Positions 27,601 to 39,600 of a DNA stretch of 39,908 nt are shown here, piece after piece; the stretch's first letter is position 1; every line of letters begins with the position of its first letter. The notes under the pieces are model-generated. The model was not told the DNA's origin. It ran no database searches and saw only the letters and a program-made list of their open reading frames with translations. Source of the stretch: Eubacteriales bacterium (GTDB lineage: Bacteria; Bacillota; Clostridia; Monoglobales; Firm-18); the NCBI GenBank assembly GCA_028697835.1, contig JAQVDK010000010.1, positions 1-39,908 of the forward strand, read 5' to 3'. The translations under genes were made by a program, and so were the position numbers.

Positions 27601-30600
27601 CTTTACACCTGCAGATTATTCTTATAAGCCCGGTTGTGTGGCAACTTGTCCCGTATTTGCGCCTGCCCTTATAGGTAAGGTTTGCTATCCTCAAGATGAG
27701 GCTAATGATATTATGTGTTCTACAACGCCTGCTAACCCTATTTATTATAATGAAAGTTGTACTACTTGTGCAGCGGCTACAAGCGGAGCTAAGCCTATTT
27801 GGAATGCTAATGATAAAACATGTATAGCTTGTCCCGACTACACTCCTCTTTGGGATGGTACGCAGTGTGTGGCTTGTCCTGCAGGTACATTCTGGAATGG
27901 CAGCAGCTGCAAGTGTCCCGGTACTACAGAGTTTATAGACGGCGTTTGTAAATGTCCCGCTGACAAACCTTTGCAAGCGGATTACGATACTCAGGTAGTT
28001 TTATTATTGCATTTTGATGGTGAGGACGGTACTACAGCATTTACGGATAGTTCTATTAATAACTCTACGGTTGTTAATAGCGGTGATGTCAAACTTTCAA
28101 AAACTCAGTCGAAATTTGGCGGTACAAGCGCCTACTTTGACGGAAATGGCGATTATTTAACTATTACTGATTCTGATAAGTTTAACTTTAGCAATAAAGA
28201 CTTCACGGTTGACTGGTGGGAATACAGAATGAACACAGGCGCAAGCTTCACTACTCAAAAAAATAACGGGGTTGCCGCCCTGCTTGCGGGTTATGATTCT
28301 GTTTACTTATATATGTCAGGTAATACAAGCTACTGGAATTTGCTTGATCGTTGGACTTTTGCTAATGATCTTAGAAATACATGGGTGCATCGTGCAATTG
28401 TCAGAGATGGCAGTACAATAAGAACTTATGAAAACGGCGTAAATTCCTGGTCTGCCAATATAGGAACCGGCAGTTTATATAACGACGGTAATATTAAAAT
28501 CGGTATGTGGCACCCCAGTGATACCAAATACTTCCAGGGTTATATTGATGAGTTCAGAGTTACTATAGGTAAAAAGCAATATTCTTCTAACTTTACACTT
28601 GCTACGAATACTTACGGCGCTACTTGCAATACAACTTGTCCTTCGGATTTGCCTGTACTTATAGATGGCAAATGCTACACTCAAAAGCAAGCTAATGAGT
28701 TTTGTGAAGACCCCGCCGCCCCTGCTTATAAAAGCGGAGAAGGCTGTGTTGCTTGTCATCAGTTTAATGCTCTGACACCTGTATTTGATGAAAATACAGG
28801 ATTGTGTACATATTGTCCAAAGAATCAGGAATGGAATTCAGATGAAATGAGCTGTGTTGACTGCCCTGCCGATAATCCGTTTACTGACCCTGTTACTCAC
28901 TTGTGTTCAAATTCGCCCGCGGGAACTTGTTTGGATTCTGATGCTATTACAATATCCACAAAAGCACAGTTGTTGGCGATACTTGATAATACTACAAATT
29001 ACGGCGGCTATACTTCCAAGAATGATAAGCTTAAGCTTAATTATTGCTTAATTGCCGATATTGATTTGCAAAATGCCGGCTGGAGCGGTCTTGGCGGGAT
29101 GGATTATGATATCGGGGATTACATATATTATACAGGAAGATTTGATGGTAATGGTTTTGTAATTAAAAATGTTAACCTTAACGGTTCGGAATATTTAGGT
29201 TTCTTTGGCGCTACTCAAAATGCCACAATTACACGTTTAGGTTTGGAAAATATTTCTGTTTCAGGATGGGGTATGCTCACAGGGGCTCTGGTTGGTTATG
29301 CCGTAAGTACAACTATCGACCAATGCTATGTTTCAGGCGGAAGTATTCCTTCTGGAGAAACAGCAGGCGGGCTTGTAGGGCAGACTAATAATTCTACCGT
29401 AAAAAATTCTTATTCTACGATTGCAGTTGGCGAAGGCTGTCAGATTGCGGGCCTTGTAGGATATATGTACAACAATTCTAAAACAATAAATTCTTATTCA
29501 ACCGGAGCTGTAGGCTATAGTTGGTGTTATGATAATTATTTTGGTTTGATTGGTTATAACAGCGGTTCTTCAATTACAAATTCTTACTGGGATACTGAAA
29601 CATCAGGCGCTGCAAGCAGTAATGGCGGTACAGGAAAAACTACCGTTGAAATGAAGAATGTGCCTGACAGCTCGATATACGTAGGTTGGGATGAGGGTAT
29701 ATGGTGTTTCTCTAATTCCGCATATCCTAAATTAAAAACTATTAGGAACAGCAGCGATCATACTTGTCCTACCTGTCCTGCGGAGACTCCTGTTTACAGC
29801 GGCGGTAGTTGTACGACCTGCGAAGCAGCATACGGCACTGCTAAACCTGTTTATAAAAACGGTACATGTCAGGCGTGTCCTTCCTCTACTCCTGCCTGGA
29901 ACGGTACTTATTGTGAGTCCTGTCCGATGGGCGCAACCTGGAACGGTGCGGAATGCGCTTGTGCCGGCGGAGCTGTATTGCAGGATGATGTATGTGTATG
30001 TCCTGTGGAAAGTCCGCTGTGGGCAAACAGTATCCCTTGGACTCAGCCGATTTTTACGAGCAATACTAACGGTTCATACACAATTACAACAAGTCACGAA
30101 ACACAGCCGGCATGGTGGGCTTTTGATGGCGATAAAACAACAAACGACAGATGTTGGTGGACGAATAATATTGGTATTAGTACTTCTAATCCTGCTTGGA
30201 TTACTTTCTATAGTCCTAAAAAGTTATACTTGAAGTCTTACTATATAAGAAATGAACACACTAGCCCTGAAAACCTTAAAAATGCTATTATACAGGGTTC
30301 TAATGATAATACAGCTTGGACTGATTTATATACAATCAGCGATAGACCAAATACCGGTACGTATGAAGAATCTTATAAAGTTAACGCAACCACAGCGTAT
30401 AATTATTTTAGGTTATATGTAATAGGCGTTTATAATTCAGGGGTTTCTATTCAGGAAATTTCTATCGATGCAGAAGAGTTTTTAGGCTGCGTAGCAGAAT
30501 GTCCTGCTGATAAACCTATAGTTATCGATAATATATGTTATTCTCAAGAAGAAGCTAACGAAGTACAGTGCGGCGGTTATCCCGATACGCCATACTGGAA

Positions 30601-33600
30601 TGGTACTGATTGTGAAGCTTGTCCTACAGGGGCTGATTGGGATGGTATACACTGTGAATGTCCTAAAACAATGGTGGCAATAGACGGCGCGTGTGTTTGT
30701 CCTGAATCTAAGCCTTTGTGGGTTAACGGCGGTGATAATAATACAGTTCTTTTCTTTGACGGAGAAAGTAATCTTGATAATCAAGGTCAGGCTGATGTTA
30801 CTGTTACACCTACAAATATAACGTATTCTGATTCGGGATATATTGGTAAGGCATTTAGCTTTAACGGGTCAAGTAGTTATATTACTATTAATAACCCATC
30901 CGGTTGGTTTGATATCAATAAGGATTATACGGTTGATTTTTGGGTTAAGTTTAATACAACATCTGTTCAAGCATTGTTTGGCAGTTCAGCCGATTGGAGC
31001 GGAGTTGGGGCTATTGCTTTCCATAACGGAAGCCGTATAAGTTATTTTGCTTCCAATACAGGCAATAGTTGGAATATTATGAATGAAAAATACGGCTCTA
31101 TTCCTATTACTGCGGGCAAATGGTACCACGTTGCTTATGTGCGCAGCGGTAGTACTTTATACAGTTTTATTGACGGCAATTTAGATTGGAGCCAAACAAT
31201 ATCAACAGAACCTTCCTTCGGTGCTAATACATTTAGAATAGGTATTTGGGGAAATAACGGTTATTATCTCAACGGTTTAATCGATGAGTTTAGAATATCA
31301 GATGTTGCAAGACATACAACCAGCTTTACTCCTCCTGCGCATTCATTAAGCGGCGGATATTGTATTGTAGAATGTCCTGATACAGCGCCTATTCAGATTG
31401 GTAATATTTGTTATAATCAACCAGATGCCAATGTTGCAGAATGTTCGGACACGCCTGATACACCTGTTTATAAGAATGGAGAGTGTATATCTTGTCCTGA
31501 GTATTCATCTTTAACACCGCTGTTAAATACTTCTACGGGTTTGTGTACAAAGTGTCCTGATAATCAGGAATTTAATCCTGCTTGGGAAAGCGATGGTAAT
31601 GTTTGCGTTCCTTGTCCTGCCGATAAACCTATAACAGACGCTAACGGTATTTGTACCAACAGTACTTGTGAAGATATCAAAAATCCTAACTTGGTAATGA
31701 TATCTACTAAAGCTGAATTGCTTGGTATTATTAATGATTCTACTACTTTAGGCGGTGTAACTTCTAAAGCTGCTAAAGCTCAATTAAGTTATTGTTTAGC
31801 AAATAATATTGATCTTGAAGGCGCCACTTGGACAGGTGTTGGCGGTATGAACTATGATACATATGAAGAAATTCCTTTCACCGGTAAATTTGACGGAAAC
31901 GGACATATTATAAAGAATATGACTATCCAAGGCGAATATATGACTTCGGCATTTTTCCCTTCTGCCGTAGGTGCAAAAATCAGCCGTTTAGGTATTGAAA
32001 ATGCAACCGCAAGATATGGTACGTATAACGCTATATTGGTTGGTTCTGCAACAGCCGGTACCGTGATTGACAGCTGCTATGTATCGGGTTCTTCTCAGGA
32101 TGGTGATACTATGGCAGGACTTGTCGGCTTTCTTTATAATTCAACCGTTAAAAATTCATATTCTATGGCTAATGTCAGCAGCGGATGCCAGCTTGGCGGT
32201 TTAATAGGTTATGCATATTCCGGCAGTGTAATTCAAAATTCTTATTCGACAGGTAATATATCCAACTCCTGGTGTGATGACCCAAGAGGCTTCATCGGAT
32301 ATTGTTATGATTGCAGCGTGACCAATTCCTACTGGGATACTGTTTCTTCCGGAACCGCAAGTAGTAGTGGCGGAACAGGTAAAACTACCGCACAAATGAA
32401 AACTTTCCCGAGTGATTCTGTTTATACAAACTGGAGCGAAGATATATGGTGTTTCTCTGCCGCCGATTATCCCAGATTGAAAGTTCTAAACGGCAGTAGC
32501 AGCGATTTTAATATTTGTAATGATTGTCCTTTAGCAACACCTGTGAAGAAAGATGGTGTTTGTGTAACTTGTTTGGAAAATTATGGGTCTGCGAAACCTA
32601 TAACTAATAACGGTAAATGCGAACCTTGTCCTTCTGATGCACCGAAATGGAACGGCACATCTTGCGAATCTTGTCAATCAGGAAGTGTTTGGACCGGCTC
32701 GGAATGCGCTTGTTCCGGCGGAGCTGTACTGCAGGATGATGCTTGTGTATGTCCGGCTGAAAAGCCTTTGTGGACAACGGCTCCTGATTCTAATACGTTG
32801 TTATTATTGCATTTTGATGGAAATATAAATGATGCTGCCAATAACTTTACGCTTACAAATACCGGTTCAACTTTTGTTGATGATGCTAAAATTGGAAATC
32901 AGGCAATTAATATATCAGGAGGAAAGTATCTTAATTTCCTTGATAGTACAGGATTACTGGATTTTGGAACGGATAAAGACTTTACTGTTGAATTTTATGT
33001 AAAAACCCCTTCTCATACAACTTCCTACCCTCACTTGATTGCAGGTCATTCGTGGTCTGATACTTGCGCTAAAGTACAAATCCATCATTCTTCCAGATCA
33101 GGTGTGGTGTCATTAGAGAATTATAATAACAGCTTTATTATAAACGGTAATACCCCTACTGCCCAAGATAAATGGATTCATATTGCCGTTGTTAGAAAAG
33201 GCAGTACATTTATGATTTTTGAAGATGGTGTTCTGGCTAACACTGTTAATTCGGGTGCAGGTATTAATTTCTCATATGGCGGACAAACTGACATGGGCTA
33301 TACTACGTGGGATGGTGGCAGTGGATATTTTAACGGTTTGGTTGACGAGTTTAGAGTTTCTAAAGTAGCCAGATATGAATCAAACTTTACCCCTCCGATT
33401 GCGCAGTTTGGTGGTGAATGTGTTGCTGAATGCCCTCCAAGTGCGCCTATTCTAATAGAAAGCAGATGTTATTCTCAGGAAGAAGCTAACAAACGTTGTG
33501 TCCAAATTGATGTTAATAAGCCTTTCTATGATACGGTTTCGGGAACTTGTAAGTCTTGTATAGATGCTACAGGCGGCGATAAACCTATTTGGAATGCAAC

Positions 33601-36600
33601 AAAAGGTCAATGTGAAGAATGTTCAAACGGTAAAGTTTGGAGCGGCATGGCTTGTGCTTGTCCTGACGGTACATCTTATAATGGAGCAAACTGCACAGTT
33701 AACGGTACAGACGGTTTCTGTGAGGCCGGCGCTGTAGTTATATCCTCAATAAATGACTTAAACAATATAAGAAACGGCTTGGCAGGCAGTTACTGTTTGA
33801 TGAGGGATTTGGATATGGCAGGCGTTGCCTGGGTGCCTATTGCAGAAGCTCAAGCTTATAACCAAAATCCTTTCACAGGCAGATTTGACGGTAACGGTCA
33901 TATTATTAAAAACCTCACTATAAACAGAACGTCCAGCGGCGGAGCAGCTTTATTCGGAGGTATTAACAGCAGTAATTGTTACATTAAAAACTTAGGGTTA
34001 GAAAATGTTGATGTAACCTCCAGCGGACATACTGTGGGCGCTCTTGTAGGTACATGTAACTTTGAAGCTGTGGTTGAAAATGTTTACGTTACCGGTAGTG
34101 TTTCAGGTTCTACCACGGTAGGTTGTATTATGGGTTATAACGACAGATGTAAGATAAAAAACTCTTATGCTGATTGTACTGTTAACGCTACAGCCGGAGA
34201 TGCTGCAGGTATAGGTATAGCAGGCGGCGGATGCTGCGGAGCTGAAGTTTATAACAGTTATTCACTATCCAGGGTCACGGCTACAAGTTCTCGCGGGCCT
34301 GTCAATATTCAGGGTTCTGCCAACTATAGCTATTGGGATAGTGTTGTGAGCGGTATTACTTCCGGTGCAGGCGGCGGTACTGCCAAGACTACAGAGGAGT
34401 TGCAGGTAGTAAGAACAATTGGTAATTTATATAGTAATTGGTCTGAAACTTATTGGTGCTTTAATCAAGGCGAGTACCCAAAATTAAGGCAGATGTATTC
34501 TTCTTATAATAGATGTGTATCTTGTCCCGTTGAAAAACCCGAATGGAGCGGGCTTGATTGTATCACTTGTGCGCAAAAAGACCCTGTCAAACCTTATAAC
34601 AATAACGGTGTATGTTCCCGTTGTCCCGAAGAAACTCCAAGATGGGATGGAACCGCTTGTGTAGCTTGTCCTGCAAATACTACATTATCTAACGGACAAT
34701 GTGTTTTAACCGGCACTATAGGTACTTGTAGTGAAGGTATGATTGCTATTACCAATCCTTATGATTTGGATGACATAAGAGATAACCTCGATGGCGAATA
34801 TTGTATGCTTAATTCTATTGATATGTCGGTTTATGACTACTTTACTCCTATAGGGTCTGCGGCAACTCCGTTTACAGGTGTATTTAACGGCAATGGAAAC
34901 GTTATTAATAATTTGAATATAGTTGAGACACGAGAACCTAACGTGGGATTTTTCGGTTATTTATCAGGAGTTGATACTATAGTTGAGCATGTTGGTTTCT
35001 CTAATGTATCTGTTATCGGTAAGAGCCGAATAGGTGTTGTTGCCGGCACTAACTCAGGCGCTCTTATACAATATGTTTACGTTGACGGTGTTGTTGAAAA
35101 TGATGCTATGGCTACAGACGGTTATGGCGGTGCTATTGTTGGTATGGCAATTAACGGTGCAAGATTATATTTCGCTGCTGCTAATATTTCATCAAGAGGC
35201 TTAAATATTGGCGGTCTTGTCGGTTTAAATCAATTTGGTTCTATTATTAAAGATTGTTATGTCAAAGGCAATATTTATGCCAGAGGGTTATATGCCGGAG
35301 GTATTGCAGGGTTGAATGATAATAATTCTCAAATAATGAATTGTTATTCTTCTATTGATATACAAGGAGTTGCTTCTTATAAGGGAGGATTATTTGGCAG
35401 AAATAACGCGGATTCCAAGGTTGCTGCCTCACATTGGAACATTGATAAAATTACTGATGCCGGAGATAATTTAGCAACAGGTGAAAACTACTATAAAAAT
35501 GAAGGTTTAGCATTTGTTCAATTCCAAACTACACCGACGGCATTGGTTTACCCGGGATGGAAGTTTGCGACGCCGCAAGATGAATGGTGCTTCCATTGCG
35601 GCGGTTATCCTGTACTTAAAAATATGCCGGCAAACGCTCCTGATTGGAATGATTGTGATGTGTCTTGTGAAGAATGTCCTCCTGATGCCTGCTTGACTGA
35701 CGGTAGTGAAGTCGTATTAGGCGATTGTTCATGTATGTTGGTTTGTGATCCGCCGGGAATTTGGAATATTGAACAAAATGGATGTTCAACTTGTGTAATC
35801 AAAGACTATACAAAACCTTACTATAATTATGAAGTTGCAGATTGCACAAAATGCCCTGATGAAACACCTTATTGGACAGTTAACGGCTGTAAAGAATGTC
35901 CTGTTGGCGCAGTTAAACAAGACGGTATTTGCGTAATGGCATCTGATACAGAATATTGTGAATCAGGTATGATAGCTGTTTCAAACTTTAGTGATTTGGC
36001 AAGAATAGGGGTTGATTTGCCGCTCAACGGTCATTATTGTTTATTAAATGATATTGATTATGCCACAGATTACACCACTCCTGAAACACATTCTACCTCC
36101 TGGATTCCTATAGGCAATGTTGTAAGTCCGTTTACAGGTGTTTTTGAAGGAAACGGTAAAGTTATTGGAAATTTAGAAATTAATAACTCTGACGCAGCTA
36201 AACCACAACAAGGGTTATTCGGTTATGTCAGCGGCACTAATACCAAAATACGTAATTTAAAAATGACAGGTGTGGATATTAAGAATAATTTATCTGTAAG
36301 TAATGCTTATACCGGTGCTATTGCGGGTGTTATAGAAAACAGCATAATTGTAAATTGTAAAATAACAGGCTCTATTTCAGGCGGCAGCTCAGGTGCAGGT
36401 GCTATTGCAGGATTTAGCAGCGGCAGTTTGAGCAACAGTTATTCAGAAGCAAATGTTACGAATGTTATTGCAGGCGGCTTGGTTGGTTATTCAACCGGTA
36501 CAATTTCCAACTGCCGTGTTACATCAAATGTTATCTCAGAAGCCGGTCCGACTTCTGCTGCAGGCGGTTTAGTAGGTATTCAACAAGGCGGCTTGATTGT

Positions 36601-39600
36601 AAACAGTTATGTCAGCGGTACTGTTGAAGGTACTAATGTCGGCGGCGCTATAGGTATACAACAAGAAGGTAATATTAACAGTACTTATGCAAAAAATGAT
36701 ATAACAGCTGTTGGTACATCTCCTTGTGCAGGCGGATTTGTAGGACGTAAGGAAAATGGAGCAATAACGAATACTTATGCACTGGGTGATGTCTACGGTG
36801 CGGGTAGTTTGGGAGGTTTTGCAGGCTGCGTAACCAGTTTGGGTACAATTGTAAATTCATATTGTATAGGCGAACTTACAAAAACTTCAGATGAAGATGT
36901 TGTCGGCGGCTTTGTTGCTTACCTTGAAGAAGGTAACGAAAATTCCGTTCTTAACTCCTATTGGGATACGCAAACTTCGGGTGTTGATATAAGTGCAGGC
37001 GGGCTTGGCAAGTTAACTGCAGAAATGAAAGTGTTAAGAACTACAGCTAATCTGTATAAGAATTGGGATGACACGGTTTGGACGTTCTCTACTACTAATT
37101 ACCCGAGATTAAGAGAAGTTGCGGGACAGGGAGAAAGTGAAGGTGTGCATTGTCCTTCTGATTCTACAGGTGAATATCCTTCTTGTGATTGTAATTCTTT
37201 AGAAAAACAATACAATAGATTTGATAATGTTTGTGAATGTCCGAGTGCTTGTGCAGAGCCAAGAACAAAACAAGATTCACTTACCTGTGCTTGCTCTTGT
37301 CCTACGGGCTGCCCATTTACAAAAATTCAAGACCCTGTTACTTGTTCTTGTACTTGTCCTGCCGATAGTTGTGCAACTGACGGTTCTCAAACTATGAGTA
37401 CGTATGATTGCAGTTGTACCGATGTTTGTAGTGCTCCTCAAATATGGGATGTAGCTACCAGTACTTGCAAATTATGTTACGAAGTGAATGTTCAAAAACC
37501 ATACTATAACCCCGATGTTAAGAACCCTAATAATAATGAAGGTACTTGTCAAATTTGTCCCGAAACCCAGCCTTATTGGATTGATGCTACTAAGGAATGC
37601 GCAGAATGCCCTGACGGTTCTGCTAAAAAAGAAGGCGAAACTACTTGTAAGATAAATTCATCTGTATTTAAGTGTACTACAGGCATGATTCCACTTGTGA
37701 ATGCTGCTGATATCGCCAAAATAGGCAGAGCTGATACTCATCCTGCCAACGGTTCTTACTGTTTAATGAATGATATAGATTTAGCAGATCCTACCATACC
37801 GTCCTCTCATTCAGGCGAAGACGGATGGGATCCTGTAAGTTTTTCAGGAACGTTTGAAGGTAACGGCAGAATTATTTCCGGCTTGAAATCCAGAAGATTA
37901 TACCGTGATAATTTGGGATTATTTAGTGTATTAACGGGTCAAGTTAGAAATCTTGGGCTTGAAAATGTTGATATTAATGGTCAAAGCAGGGTAGGTGCAA
38001 TTGCAGGAACTCAAAGTTCAGGCACTATCTCTGATTGTTATGTTACCGGTGTTAAGGTTGCGGGGACATCTTACATTGGAGGTGTTTTAGGCTACAAAGA
38101 AGGCGGTAGTATGTATAGAGCTTATTCTGCTATACCTATTGTTACTTCCAGTACAGCAACAAAAGGAGGGTTAACGGGAAATAATGCAGGCGGTGTTAGT
38201 GACGCCTATTGGGATAAGCAAGTTACCGGTGTTTTGGTGGGAGATTCAGCTCAGGCTAAAATGACTGAAGAGATGCAAATCCTAAAAACAGCATATAACC
38301 TGTACAAAAACTTCCCTGAGGATATTTGGACGTTCTCTACAGAGGATTATCCCAGATTTTACGGCGCAAGAGTAGAAAATGGAATTCAACAATGTATTAG
38401 TGCAACTTGTTTGTCTGATGGTTCTCAGGTTATTGACTACTCTGATTGCAGTTGCGGCAATATTTGTATATTCCCGCAAATTTGGAATCCTACTTTAAAA
38501 GAATGTGTTAATACATGCCCTGAAGGCGCTGAATATAGAGAAGGATACGGTACTTGTCGTTATACAGAACGAACAGGAGATTGTGAAGTTAATACAATTG
38601 CCATCCAAAATGCTTTTGAATTGGCGCAAATTGGTATTAACCCTAATTATCCGCTTAGTGCAAATTATTGTTTGTCAAATGATATAGATTTGAAAAATGA
38701 CGGCTCTATTCCTGATACGCACTCTACAGATGAAGGTTGGATTCCTATAGGTTCATTTAGCGGTAATTTCTACGGCAACAGCCACGTTATTAAAAATCTG
38801 TATATAAGAAGACTATTTAGTGACAACCAGGCTCTGTTCGGTTATTTGAACGGCGGTACAATACAAAAGCTTGGCATTGAAAATGCTGATGTAAGAGGAT
38901 ATAGTAATGTCGGCGTTTTAGTCGGTCGTATTCAATCAGGTACCGTTTCAAATACTTATGCGCTTGGTAAAACAGAAGGTGCTTCTAATATTGGCGGCTT
39001 GGTGGGCTACCATAGAGGCAATATAAATAATTCTTATGCGGCTGTACAAATTATAACTTCAAGTATTAATAAAGGCGGTTTGATAGGCTATCACGAAACA
39101 GGCGGCTATTCAAACAGCTACTACGATAAAGAGATGGCAGGAGTGGATTCCGGCAATCCCGATGTGGCTAAAACTACAGCTGAAATGAAGGTTGTTAAGA
39201 ATGCATATAATTTGTACAAAGATTACAGTGAAGATATATGGACGTTCTCTTCCTCAGATTATCCTAAATTTATAGGCAGCAGAAAATCAGGTGAAACAAC
39301 TTTATGCCCAAGCACTTCTTGTGCAACGGACGGCTCTCAAGTGATTGATTATTCCAATTGTACTTGTGCGGATATGTGTTTAGAACCGCAAGTTTGGGAA
39401 AAAGATACAAAAACTTGCGTAGACTCTTGTCCTGATGGTGCGGATTTGGTGTATGGCGTATGTAAGTTTGCGATGGATATGGGGCGCTGCCTGACAGGCA
39501 TGATTCCGATCCAAAAAGCTTCAGAATTAGCCAAGATAGGACGTACAGAGCTTTACCCTCTCAACGGCAGCTATTGCTTAATGAACGATATAGATTTGGC

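Noticed and set aside
27593-27976. 127-codon minus-strand ORF within the giant gene
   Set aside because: Antisense to LamG/Cys-rich coding sequence. Its Thr/Ser/Cys/Ile-rich product is the mirror of the repeat composition, with no family features.
29913-30233. 106-codon plus-strand ORF in another frame
   Set aside because: Overlaps the discoidin-like domain in the continuous main frame; it is a shadow without a ribosome site.
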